A stretch of DNA of 64,000 bases from positions 152,113-216,112 of the forward strand of contig SSNU01000157.1 of assembly GCA_012064415.1 (NCBI GenBank), written 5' to 3'. Below, in pieces: positions 53,701-63,690 of this stretch (within the stretch, counting starts at the first letter, position 1; every line of letters begins with the position of its first letter). Below the pieces are notes generated by a model. It made no database searches. It saw only the letters and a program-made list of their open reading frames with translations, and was not told the origin of the DNA. The position numbers were made by a program, and so were the translations under genes. This DNA is from Gyrodactylus bullatarudis (taxonomy: Eukaryota > Platyhelminthes > Monogenea > Gyrodactylidea > Gyrodactylidae).

Positions 53701-53919
53701 TCAGCAGCAGTAGGAGGACCCAACAGTAATTTTTATCCCAATAGCAACAATCAACAACAGGCAATCATAAACTCTGGTATAGTAAATCCTGGTGGTTATA
53801 TGGCCCAACAGCAGCAGCAACAAGTCTATAACAATACAAATATACAAATAACTCCAAAAACACCGCATACAATTCAGTATATGCCAGTTCCCCCCTCCAA
53901 TTTTTCCGCTCAACAATGA
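44708..53919 (+). CDS. CECR2-like N-terminus joined to BCL9/Legless homology motifs
   Basis: Six exons: 44708-45392, 48344-48946, 49564-50214, 51890-52336, 52414-52752, 52844-53919; 1266 residues. All five introns are phase 1. Residues 62-115 (RLQLAFILNFCVKNKQRF ... SDIIARLLRYR) and about 185-300 (YYYMDDLRLYRERL, then WTLAVGASTEQWKFFIESL) resemble the DDT/WHIM-like N-terminus of the remodeller subunit CECR2. The CECR2 bromodomain is missing. Exon 3 has PYLVFTSQMANELAM to NIFHKMH (526-557), matching the Pygopus-binding HD1 of BCL9/Legless, and SNLTLEQIEKRRSKMAQLEK (573-597), matching the beta-catenin-binding HD2. Exon 5 has NPAQREWKQLIIDYNKEK (855-872), similar to HD3. Exon 6 is Gln/Asn/Pro/Met-rich with His runs. 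Wnt-pathway co-activation is inferred from HD1/HD2. Alternative: two genes, with the first ending near 49017 and a Legless orthologue starting with an unseen 5' exon. Confidence 0.75.
46163..46183. repeat. (CT)n microsatellite
   Basis: About 10 CT units inside the first intron of the CECR2/BCL9-like gene. Confidence 0.9.
47473..47502. repeat. (ACT)n trinucleotide repeat
   Basis: Ten consecutive ACT units in the same intron; similar shorter runs recur near 48211 and 49400. Confidence 0.9.
50215..51889 (+). other. Third intron of the CECR2/BCL9-like gene
   Basis: 1675 nt between the HD1/HD2 exon and exon 4, AT-rich, with a (CT)n run at 50906-50930 and CA runs near 50500-50560. No coding frame supported. 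Confidence 0.6.
50906..50930. repeat. (CT)n microsatellite
   Basis: About 12 CT units in the third intron. Confidence 0.9.
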
Positions 53920-54346
53920 CAGATTAATTGTATATAATATTGTGCAGCCCCTATTTGACCTAGAATCAAACTTGATTTTCAAATTTTAATCTAAAATTGA
54001 GATATTCCTCAAGAGAGACAATGATAATTTTTCCCTTCTCATCAACGACACTCATATCGAGTTAAATAATTATTATCAACGCTATTATCGTTATTATTTG
54101 TTCGTTTAATAATAATTTAACCCGATGAAACACTCTCTTTCCTACTATAATATGATTATAGAAAATTAAACTGTTTTACAATTTCCCAAAAAAATTTACC
54201 AATTTAATTAACTTATGGAAAGATCACCAAAAGTAATGAAAACCAAGAACTTGAATCACATAAGAATTTTTAAATAAGAAATATATATTATTTTCAATAT
54301 TATAAATTTATCTTATTCTTCCATTATTATGATTATATAATTATAA

Positions 54347-54866
54347 TCAGTTGCCAATAGAAGTGAGAACAATACTACGAGCTGATGCCTTATTCCTATG
54401 CTCACATAACCAAATCCCTTGCCAAGTACCCAAGTTGAGGGAACCATTTGTGATTGGCATAGTCAGACTTGAACCTGATAATATAGCGTTTTTCGCATGT
54501 GCAGGCATATCATCTGGGCCTTCGCACGCATGTTCGTAAGGACATTTTTTTATGCCGTCCTCTGGAATCAAATTATTCAAAATAGTCTCCATGTCCGATC
54601 TGAATAGTTAGACTTGAAAATTTATACTTTACGGAAGCATCCCAATTCTAAAATTATTACGAAAATTATACCTCATTGATGAGCAAACTAGCAGAAGTAT
54701 GTTTTACTAGAATAATAAGAAAAAGTTCAAGTTTACAAAAGATGTTCAGAGTTCCTACGTTGATATTTTTAATCATTTCATTAATGTGAGTTTTAATCTC
54801 ATCCTGTATAGAGTGACAACCTCTGTCTCTTCTTTTTAGAATTACTTCCCTTTGCAGAGCTATCAT
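54347..54866 (-). CDS. YjbQ/UPF0047 family protein
   Basis: Small conserved protein present in bacteria, archaea and eukaryotes; bacterial members have been tied to thiamine-phosphate-related activity, but the eukaryotic role is unsettled. Four exons: 54866-54737, 54706-54672, 54647-54628, 54599-54347; 145 residues, close to the family length. Exon 1 has LQREVILKRRDRGCHSIQDE. Exon 2 restores FLKHTSASLLINE (catalytic-type His). A 20-nt micro-exon supplies N-W-D-A-S-V and the start of the next Lys, recreating the conserved NENWD context. The last exon has DMETILNNLIPED, GPDDMPAHAKNAILSGSS and GTWQGIWLCEHR. Introns are 30, 24 and 28 nt. Without the micro-exon, exons 2 and 4 are out of phase. The gene converges on the CECR2/BCL9-like gene (427 bp). 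Confidence 0.92.
54628..54647 (-). other. 20-nt micro-exon of the YjbQ gene
   Basis: Bounded by an acceptor (TTTTAG) and a donor (AAA|GTATAAA), it repairs the phase between neighbouring exons and adds the conserved Asn-Trp-Asp of the family. Flanking introns are 24 nt (54671-54648) and 28 nt (54627-54600). Confidence 0.85.
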
Positions 54867-55638
54867 GATTATCGATGTATTATTCTATAAATGAATTTTA
54901 TAATAAGTCGAATTATTAGTCAGAATTACCCACTCGGCAACTTTTAGTTGCTATCTTTTCAAAAAAAACGCTTAAACTTAATTAGTCAACTATAGTAAGT
55001 TACTAATGGTAACCAAATTTTGTTTAATACAATACTGTGATTTATGTATCAGATTTAAATTTCAAGAGTAAGACTTCAAGTTTTACAATGTAAAATTTAC
55101 ATGACTTTTGTGACATTAGAGAGGTTTTAATAGTGATTAACTGATTAGATATTAAATTACTACGTGAAAATTACTTTTTTATCTTATGAATCATATGTTA
55201 TGAAAGATGGTGCATTACACACATTAGAGTCTCCAATTTGAGCCAATTTAGATGAACCTAATAGCTAATCAACCTTAACTGTGGTTGAACTTCAATTTTG
55301 AACTCTCGAAAAGAGAGTCTCGTTAACAGCTCAAGCTTAAATAACATATGAAGTATTAGAAAAGTTTAGTGAAAAGGAAAAAGTTTATTGTTCTCATTAG
55401 GAGAATTTCAAGTGAAAAATTAATTACACCAAATATTTTAACATGTGATTTAGAAAGCACGTTGTTTATTGTATTGTACGCACTTTTGATTGGTTGATGT
55501 TTTATCCAATAGGAATAAGTCATTCGAAATAATATAAACAGCTGGAGTATGTGCTCGTTCAATTAGTTCAGATTACCATTAACTAAATAATTTATAAACC
55601 TCACCTGGAGTCTATGTGAACTAATCTACTTCTAGACG
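54867..55638. other. Intergenic between YjbQ and LMO4-like genes
   Basis: AT-rich, divergent gene pair; probably holds both 5' UTRs. A TCTAG immediately before the LMO4-like ATG could be a splice acceptor of an upstream non-coding exon. Confidence 0.5.
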
Positions 55639-57857
55639 ATGATGATGATGTTCCACAGGAATCCAATTCACATTTGTGCTGGTTGTTCTCATCCCATTAC
55701 AGACAGAGTTCTTCTTGTAGCCCTTGATAAGCCATGGCATGCCAGATGTTTGAATTGCTCCTGTTGCGGTGTCAGTATAAATGAGTTCAGCTCTTCACTT
55801 TATGTCCGATCAGATTCAATATTTTGTCGGAATGATTATCTCAGGTAAATTGGTCGCATCATTTAATTTACCATTCACCATTTTTAATTTTGATAAGTCG
55901 TTTTTTATTAAGAAAATTAATTTATCAAATCGAAGCTAGATTAATTTCCCTGTCTCCAACTTTTTGCTTCTGTATTGCATTTATCTAAACTTTACTTATA
56001 CAATATTCCTATTGCTCTCTATCATCCGCGAATATACACACACATACACATTTACTCAATCTCACATCTTGTGTCCTTTCTCTCTCTCTCTACATCTAAT
56101 CTCTGGTTGTGTTCCCTTTTATCTTCTCTTTAATTGTTATAATGGAAATTTTGTTCGTCATCATCAGCCAAGTCTATTGGTACACTTCAACGAAGAATAG
56201 ATGGATAGAGAAAGAGATAAAAACATTAGTGAAATAAAATAATTAAGCTTATTTCTTTTATGATGTTGTTGTTGTTAATTTAGAAAATATCTAATGGGCT
56301 TTAAATTAATTATTGCTGAGATAGATAGATTGATTGATTCTAATTAAGACAGCGAATTATTGAAAGATTGAAGAGTGAATTTGTTTCATTCAATAATCCA
56401 AGTGTGGGAGAGTGTTTAACTATGCAATCGAGAAGAGTCTAAAATGTGTTTTATAAATGTTTGCACTCGGCAAGATTGAAGAGTCAATACATTTCTTTTT
56501 TCAATACAAATTTCATTCAATCTAATGCATGATAAAAAATTTTGGTTAAAAAATAACAGAATTACTCTAGTGATTTTGTTCCCACCAGAAACACTCCACC
56601 TTATTTTCTCTCGTCATTTGTACCAAGTCTTTCTCTCTCTTATTTCATTCTGTATGACCTATTTCACCAAACAACAGTACTACTTGTGTACCACTAATAC
56701 TAGTGCTAATGTTTAAATAATTATCGTGATTATTATTTCATGAATACGCACATATTTAAATGGGGGAGAGAATTATTAAAATTTCTCTCTCCCTCTATCT
56801 GTTCCAGTGGGGAGAACACTTGATCATCCAAAATCATTATTATTTGATGTTTTTCACAAAATAAAGTAATGTTACTTCAAAATCCATTTGATAATACTAC
56901 AGTAATATTCAGTGTACTCCAGTAGTAAGAGGGTATTTCTCTCTTTTGTTATGAGTACTACTACTAGTGGTAATACGAATAGAATAAAATACCCTTGGAT
57001 TTAAATTGAAATTCTGAACATCGTTAAATGTGAGCATATATACTCCATGGATAAAAGTGTTTGCATTGACTTTGTAAGTAAGTCTTCAGAAGAGAGTGAG
57101 AGAAGAGAGATACAAGGACTGGTCCTCCACCAAATACACATGAGAAGTAGTTAAACTCTCCCTCTTTCATTTACACACCCGCACACATGCATGCATACAT
57201 TATATTACATTACATTAATAAATGTAAATCTATTATTATTGATTCTAATTAATAGTGATCAAGTTTATTTTACATTTCCCTTTTCCATTCAAATCAGTCC
57301 CTCCATTAATTTTGCCATCCACTGAACGAGAAGAAAATTTTAGTTTGTACAAATTAAATGTATTTAATATTTTATTATTCATTAGATTATTTGGTAATGG
57401 AGGTGTATGTGCAAAGTGTCGAATTTCTATCAATCCAGATGAATTAGTTATGAAATGCAATGAGTACGGTCAAGCATATCATTTGAAATGTTTCTCTTGT
57501 GCATTATGTGACATGATCTTGCAACCAGGTGATCGCTACATTATGACCAATGGACAAATCATATGTGAAAATGAATTCCCACGAATCTTTGGTAAAATGC
57601 AAAACAAGATAGGCAATAATAATAATAATAATCGTATGCAACCAATCTCCAATGTTAACTTTAATAAGATGAGAGATAAATACGAAAACCAAGGTTCCCC
57701 CAGAAGTTTACCTCAGCACTTATCAGAAAATATAGAGAATAACAATCCCAACTTGAATAATTCCTTATTCCGAACATCATCTCATGAGAACCTAGAACGT
57801 GATATAAGTAACCGAAATGAAGTCAGTTCAATGTTGAGCATTTCTCAATTTCTATAA
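55639..57857 (+). CDS. LMO4: LMO4-like LIM-only protein
   Basis: Two-LIM adaptor that binds LDB/Chip and tunes LIM-homeodomain complexes in the nucleus. Exons 55639-55844 and 57386-57857 are joined across a 1.54-kb intron at RNDYLR|LFGNGG, the same place and sequence as in LMO4 (RNDYIRLFGN). LIM1: CAGCSHPITDRVLLVALDK, then WHARCLNCSCC ... FCRNDY. LIM2: CAKCRISINPDELVM, YHLKCFSCALC, and PGDRYIMTNGQIICEN. The total is 225 residues against 165 in human LMO4: after LIM2 there is an extra Asn/Ser-rich tail of about 70 residues. The start (four Met codons in a row) follows a possible acceptor, so upstream exons cannot be excluded. The last LIM2 metal ligand (Cys/Asp after NGQIIC) appears as Glu-Asn-Glu, which is unusual. 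Confidence 0.9.
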
Positions 57858-58118
57858 TAAATTTTTCATTTCCTTAGATTTTTGCCAACCAACAAAAAAT
57901 CAATTGAAACTCATTAGTAGGATAAACTGTAAAGATTCAATACTCTATTTCTAATATAAACGTTTGTTACAATTCCAATAGACTCTTGAAATCAGGAAAA
58001 CTCTATAAGATGAATTTGTTTTTTAATATAGAAAGTATTTTATGAAATTTTAGGCTCGAAATTCAAGTCTCGTAAAAAATTTTTATTTTTCAAAATTGAA
58101 TCTGAAATCATTTTATAG

Positions 58119-59579
58119 GGAATTAAAAAAAAAACAAAAACTCATTGGTGGAAACAAGAATTTCGTTTGAGCCATCAAGTTTTTCAAATGATTTCTAACG
58201 ATGCGAGTACTGTGATCGAATCATTTCTTAAAAGTAATCAAAACACCGATTCAAAGATTAAAGAAACTCCATTCGGTAATATTATCCAAGCCAGTTTAGA
58301 TGAAATCCTCAATATCTCTCCTGAATTATTTGGAAAAGCTGTTGTTGTACTAGTTCAGAGAGACTACTATAAACTAGAAACAATTATTCGTTATTTTTGG
58401 GATAATTTATGCCATCATAAACTCCACGATCATCTTGGACATATTCTCAAGAATGGAACTCAGTTTATTGACGATTTTGAAGATCACTTTTTAAATAATA
58501 TTAATGGGCTGAGTGCTGGATGGGGCATGCCCATTCAAAAGTTACTCAGCTCTTCCTTGAATATTTTTCATATTATTTTTTCACATTCCATCAATTCTCA
58601 GTTGAGCAGAAACATTAAAAAGGATTTGTTACACATATACTTGGATAATTTGAAAAATTTAGATGTCAACAAGGAAGCTGTTGTATCAGATCCTCAAGAT
58701 TTCAATATCGATTTGACTGGTGAATCCACAAGTTTATGTGAAGCTATCGCAAAGAATCTTTCTGGAAATAAAAATCCTATTTACTCTAATCGCCAGTGCT
58801 GTATTTTATTACATTTAATCTTGATGAAAGATATCAATTTGAATGAGAAGAACTCTGAATCCATAAATGAAATTTATAAAATCCTCAAGAGATATTACAA
58901 GAATGAAATTCTTACAAACGAATTTCAACATCACGCTATCCCATTTATTTTGTACCATTTTGTGGTTAAATTCGATATGTCACTCAATTTTATCGATTAC
59001 AGTATTTTTCTGACAAAATCCAATGGCATAATTGCTCGAAACGCTATCAAGTATTTGACAAAACTTTTTTGTACTTTCAGAATCAATAAAGATGTCCTCA
59101 TAGAATATCTTCATAATTCATGCTCAGTTATCAATGAAACATGTAAAAAAAATGCAGTCATCAGATCTGAGGAGATAATTAATGAGTTTTGCATTAGTGT
59201 ATTCATTATTATTCTATGTAATCAAAGGAGTCTTCTTGACAATAGGAGGATGTATTATTCGATAATTTCATTGCCCTTAGTCCGACTTTGCCTGCAAAAG
59301 TCTCGTCCACTGGAAGCGTTAGATAAGAAGACCAAATCAATTTTGATGAGAGTTTTTCAAGCATACAATCTTAACTGGCAATCTCTTAACTTGACATTAG
59401 ATTTTGAGGATTTGGATCTCGAAAATGTTAGTGATTGTGACTTTCACCATCTAGAGAAATTCGGCCTATTATCAAGCCTACCTCCGAGCTTCCAAATTCT
59501 TCTGAAGGAGTCACTTATCAAGAGAAAATTTGCCCGGAAAATATTTTCCACTTCAGAATCCATGGAAAGTTCAGGATAA
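58119..59579 (+). CDS. Unrecognised helical protein, about 464 residues or more
   Basis: A single long frame. The first ATG is at 58188 (MISNDASTVIESFLK); the frame is open upstream to a possible acceptor (TATAG, 58117-58118), which would add a Lys-rich lead-in and require an earlier coding exon. The sequence is dense in Leu/Ile with Asn and Lys, has no signal peptide, membrane segment or metal motif, and looks all-helical, as in HEAT/ARM-like scaffolds. The middle section (GWGMPIQKLLSSSLNIFHII) and the tail (DLDLENVSDCDFHHLEKF, then LLSSLPPSFQILLKE) show clear amphipathic patterning. I do not recognise the family. Its length and even composition argue for a real gene. AATAAA lies 15-45 nt past the stop; DNAJC3 converges 293 bp away. 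Confidence 0.75.
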   Translation, partial: GIKKKTKTHWWKQEFRLSHQVFQMISNDASTVIESFLKSNQNTDSKIKETPFGNIIQASLDEILNISPELFGKAVVVLVQRDYYKLETIIRYFWDNLCHHKLHDHLGHILKNGTQFIDDFEDHFLNNINGLSAGWGMPIQKLLSSSLNIFHIIFSHSINSQLSRNIKKDLLHIYLDNLKNLDVNKEAVVSDPQDFNIDLTGESTSLCEAIAKNLSGNKNPIYSNRQCCILLHLILMKDINLNEKNSESINEIYKILKRYYKNEILTNEFQHHAIPFILYHFVVKFDMSLNFIDYSIFLTKSNGIIARNAIKYLTKLFCTFRINKDVLIEYLHNSCSVINETCKKNAVIRSEEIINEFCISVFIIILCNQRSLLDNRRMYYSIISLPLVRLCLQKSRPLEALDKKTKSILMRVFQAYNLNWQSLNLTLDFEDLDLENVSDCDFHHLEKFGLLSSLPPSFQILLKESLIKRKFARKIFSTSESMESSG

Positions 59580-59872
59580 AAGTTTTTTTAATAAATATGA
59601 ATAAATTTCAATAAATAAAGTTTTATTTACAAAATTAAATAGAAGCATCTTGTATTTATCAAATCTGTACAGAATTATTTATCAATTTGAGAATCGTCAA
59701 TGACTTATAGTGAAGATATATACATTTCCATGAAAATTGTAGGAAAGTTAACATTTGGCAAATCAGAATTTGGTCAACGAAATTTCTCTAAAATAGAAGA
59801 TCTCTTTCGCCTAGATTACAGTGGTAAAATTATGATCACAAAGGGAATGAGATAATTATCGAGAGAATGTTC

Positions 59873-61439
59873 TTAACCGAAATGAAATTCAAAGTGACCA
59901 TCATCGAATGGATTGAAGCCGTCAAAGTGGAAGTTGTGACCACCGCCAAATGGATTATGTCCATGGAAAGGATTGCCACTCTGAGCCTGAGGGTCTAAAG
60001 GATCAATACCCCTGTCGAATTGTGCTCTTTTCTCTTTATTAGAAAAGAAAAACAATTAAATGGTTTTAGTGCATGATAAGAGATTTTAATTTACCTTCAT
60101 CGGTCAAGACTTCTTTTGCATCAGTGATGTCAATGAATTTTTTCTCTGCAGCTTTTTTATCCTTTTCTTCAAATCGATCAGGATGCCATTCAGCAGCCAA
60201 TTTCCTGTAGGCCTTGAGAATTTCCTTCTTGGATGCAGTCTTAGAAACTCCTAGTATCTTGTAGTAATTTCTGGATGATGCCCTTTTCTTCATCTTCTGA
60301 GCCTTTTCAAGGCCTTGTTTAGCCTCTCGATTATTTGGTTCTAATTCTAGAATCTTTTGGTAATCACTGATGGCAGCATCAAATTCATCGTTAGACATTC
60401 TAGCTTCAGCCAGATTCAATCTATGATCAATATTATCTGGATTCTTTTCCACTACTTCCATGCAGACTTCAATTGCGCTTGTGGAACCAATCTAAATGAA
60501 TAATAATAATAATTTTTTATTGAAAACTATTTACTTGGTGATACTTACTTTGGAGTAACACTTGCAGAGCTGAACTTTTGCCTGATTCAAGTAGGTCTCT
60601 TTTTCAGGCTCCAATTCCATAATTGCTTTACTCTGCTTGACACAACCATTCCAGTCAGAAGCCTCAATTGCGTCCTCTGCTTTAGTTATGGCTTTGACTA
60701 GTTTTTTTAGCATTTTATAATGCTTATGACAATCTTTATCATCTTGGTCAAGCTTGAGACATTCTCGAATCTCATCCAAAGCTTGAACAGCAAAACCGTA
60801 TTCGTACATCATCAAGGAAAGGTTGTAAAGACCCTTTCGATTGTCATTCACTAAATGAACAGACTGCCTTAAATCTTGGACACCACGATTAACTTCTCCT
60901 CTTTGGAAAAAACATTCTCCTCTTATTTGGCGTAATTCATTGTGTAAGGGCATTGAATCAATTAACTCGTCAAGTAGAGGAGAGTGAGATTTGCACATTT
61001 GGGTTTTATGAGAATCCTTTACTTGCTCGAGTTTATCAATCATGTTTTCAATTTGATTGAGTTTTTCAGAAATTTCTGGAGTTTTAGGAAGTAAGGAAAG
61101 ATGTTTTTTCGCTTCTTCAAGATTACCAAGCTTGACTAGAGCATTTGAAAGTTGTTTTCTTGCTGGTTCGTAGAGATCATTGAGCTCGAGTACATTTTGA
61201 AGATCATCGACACTTGATTTGAATTTCCCCATAGCCAGAAATACGGTAGCTCTACGATAATAGCTAACATAATTATTCTTGTCGAGTTCAATTGCATCAG
61301 AGTAATGTGATATGGCATCAGGAAAATTACCCTTGGATAACTCTTGAGTGCCTTTAGCCAAGAGATCATCTACTTCTGATGCTCCAAGACCGGGCAGAAT
61401 GTAGAGAAGAAAAGTTAATGAAAGTAACTCTGACAGCAT
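59873..61439 (-). CDS. DNAJC3: DNAJC3 / p58IPK co-chaperone
   Basis: ER-lumenal HSP40 that presents misfolded proteins to BiP and modulates the PERK branch of the unfolded-protein response. Three exons: 61439-60549, 60491-60095, 60033-59873; 482 residues (human 504). The N-terminal signal peptide is MLSELLSLTFLLYILPGLGA. About nine TPR units follow (first AKGTQELSKGNFPDAISHYS). The C-terminal J domain has NYYKILGVSKTASKKEILKA, then the HPD motif in EWHPDRFEE and FIDITDAKEVLTDE. A Gly/Phe/His-rich tail ends HFEFHFG, like the vertebrate ending. No KDEL, as in orthologues. The two introns are 57 and 61 nt. Confidence 0.97.
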
Positions 61440-62310
61440 AACAACAATATTCTTCGGCAGAAGTTAATCGTCAGGATGAAATAAATTCCAACTGAATCTA
61501 TGTGTCGTAATATGATTGGCTTATTTAAGGTCATTACTATTATTAAACAAGAAACTTTTTACAAGATTTAAATAATTGAAATTTTCTTTTTATCTTCTCC
61601 AACGCAGTAGCCGCTGAATTTGAGTTCCTAGTTTATCTCGCTTTTTCACTAATAGACAGTGGACACTGAAATAATACGAGAAAAAAATAAGCTTTTATTC
61701 AGTATAATAGAGATATCTTGGCGCAAACCGTCTTGTAATTAAACTATCCTGCATTTGTGGTAAGCTCTAATATTCTTTTACTGAGATATTAAGATCTGGT
61801 ATTCACAAAAATATTTTGAAATAGATTTCTATTTATAGCTGGCCATAAATAAACATTTTTGCAAATCCTTTTAGTTGCTGTGAAAAGGTTATATCTATTT
61901 TAAGATCTGATGATCAGAAATGAACCATAACTATGTGAATGTACTTGTGAGTAGTTATGATTTAATAATTTAATAGTAAAGTTGAACAGTTGATCATGTA
62001 TGAAATTTAAAATTATCACTAGCAGTGAATCATTTTTAGAAAATCTGTGCATTCTAATTATTAATTTAGCCCAATCTTTCAAGCACTTTTCTAGGCGATT
62101 CGACCCCAATGCTTATGACTTCGACACTTAATGGTGTTCATTATATGCAAGCACTGTTTCCTCACTGAATATGATAGAGTCTCTATCATAACGAGCTTGA
62201 AAAAATATTTTAGGTTTGATAAAATATGTATATTTGATTTAAGTAGATTTCCATGTTGCCATTTTATTTCTTATTTAATTATAATTATCTATGTATATAG
62301 TGGAAGTATC
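61440..62310. other. Intergenic
   Basis: Between DNAJC3 and the apyrase on the same strand. A frame at 61900-62109 has no recognised domain. No other feature seen. Confidence 0.55.
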
Positions 62311-63690
62311 TCATGAAAATATCTCGAATATAATGGTCTTAAAAATAGGTATCAAGAGCATAAAATAAATTGAGTTATTGTAAATTGTAAAAGAATAATT
62401 TACACATAGACCATATGCGAATCCCATGGGCCAGCCAACTTTGAGCTGGTCAATTTGATTGATCATGCGAAATTGAATTTCTTTGTCCTCAAGACCATAG
62501 CCATCATTCAGCAAAGTTATAACGTAGATCAAATCGATACATAAATACTCTGAATACTCAAAATTTTTAATCGTTTCAGGGTTAGAGACAGGGTTTTCAC
62601 AAAAGTACTTTGCGAGTTCTTTCAACTTTATAATATTCATTACGTAAGAGTCTCCAAGGTCACAATTATTCTCAGAGTAGGATTTACAATTATTCTTGAC
62701 AGCATGAGCTGTCTTTGGGATATAGTAAAAGGCTGAGACTAATTCCAATTGTGTTGGCTTACTGCTTGCATCCCAGACTTTTAAAATATCTTTGACTATA
62801 AATTGGGCTTGATATTTACATGTATTATACCTTTTTTCATCAGCAATCTTTACCCCTGTGTATTGGGTATCAGTATCGCCAAATTTGAATGTCACCTTTA
62901 ATCCATCTGCTATGCATACGCTTGTCGAACCATCAGCAAAGTATTTCATTCTTGTTGCTTGGGCTCCAAACCCTTCATAACTAACAGAGTAGACTTCATA
63001 CTCACAATCGTTGATCTTTTCTCTGATAATATTTTCCGTCATTTCCGGGGTTACTTTAATATTTGAAGTCAAGGTTGTCATTTGTGTAGATCCTCCTCCC
63101 AGATCAAAACTTGTGATTTTATTCGAAATGCCACAAGTAGTAAAAGTTTGCTTGGCGAAATTCATGAAAACCCACAGCCAAAATCCTTCATCTATACCAG
63201 ACATAATTTGAGCAGAATTATCACCCACATATTTATACAAGGATTTGGAAAAGACTTCTCGCACAACGACCAGAATTTCGTTGGCTGTCTGAATTGGAAG
63301 TGCCCTGAGACCAGCTGTTGCCCTCAGATAGACATAGACTTTTTCAAGACAATAATTTTCTAGAACATCTTTCGCCTGATTAAGAAGAGCATTCATTTCC
63401 TTCTTTAAGGTCGTATGACTAGCCTTTGATCCAAGCTCACTTAGCGCGGTCATTTTACCGACTTCTTCGTATTTTTTAAGGACTATCATTCCAATTTTGT
63501 CCTTTTGGAATGAATACATGTACAATCTTGTCTTACTGCTGCCTGCATCGAATATTAAATATCTAAATACGCCTAGATCTTCACATTTATCTGGAATATT
63601 CTCTGTTATAGCTGCACTCTTTGAACATCTAAATATCTGGAGCAGTAAGTACAAGAGGATATTAATGAAAAAATGGCATCGCATAATCAT
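62311..63690 (-). CDS. Apyrase / ectonucleoside triphosphate diphosphohydrolase (GDA1/CD39 family)
   Basis: Hydrolyses extracellular or lumenal ATP/ADP to AMP. A single exon of 459 residues. The N-terminal hydrophobic signal (CHFFINILLYLLLQIF) suggests secretion. The apyrase conserved regions appear in order: ACR1 LIFDAGSSKTRLYMYSF, ACR2 LRATAGLRAL, ACR3 GIDEGFWLWVFMNF, ACR4 SFDLGGGSTQM, ACR5 WPMGFAYGLC. A hydrophobic C-terminal segment (IYFMLLIPIFKTIIF) could anchor the protein as in cell-surface ENTPDases. The start is the ATG at 63690; another lies two codons in. If the host is a blood-feeding arthropod, a CD39-type enzyme could act against host platelet or purinergic signalling, but an ordinary digestive or Golgi role is equally possible. 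Confidence 0.93.
   Translation of the reverse strand: MIMRCHFFINILLYLLLQIFRCSKSAAITENIPDKCEDLGVFRYLIFDAGSSKTRLYMYSFQKDKIGMIVLKKYEEVGKMTALSELGSKASHTTLKKEMNALLNQAKDVLENYCLEKVYVYLRATAGLRALPIQTANEILVVVREVFSKSLYKYVGDNSAQIMSGIDEGFWLWVFMNFAKQTFTTCGISNKITSFDLGGGSTQMTTLTSNIKVTPEMTENIIREKINDCEYEVYSVSYEGFGAQATRMKYFADGSTSVCIADGLKVTFKFGDTDTQYTGVKIADEKRYNTCKYQAQFIVKDILKVWDASSKPTQLELVSAFYYIPKTAHAVKNNCKSYSENNCDLGDSYVMNIIKLKELAKYFCENPVSNPETIKNFEYSEYLCIDLIYVITLLNDGYGLEDKEIQFRMINQIDQLKVGWPMGFAYGLCVNYSFTIYNNSIYFMLLIPIFKTIIFEIFS

Noticed and set aside
61900..62109. Possible transposase fragment between DNAJC3 and the apyrase
   Set aside because: A brief Lys/Trp pattern only; too short and without catalytic motifs.
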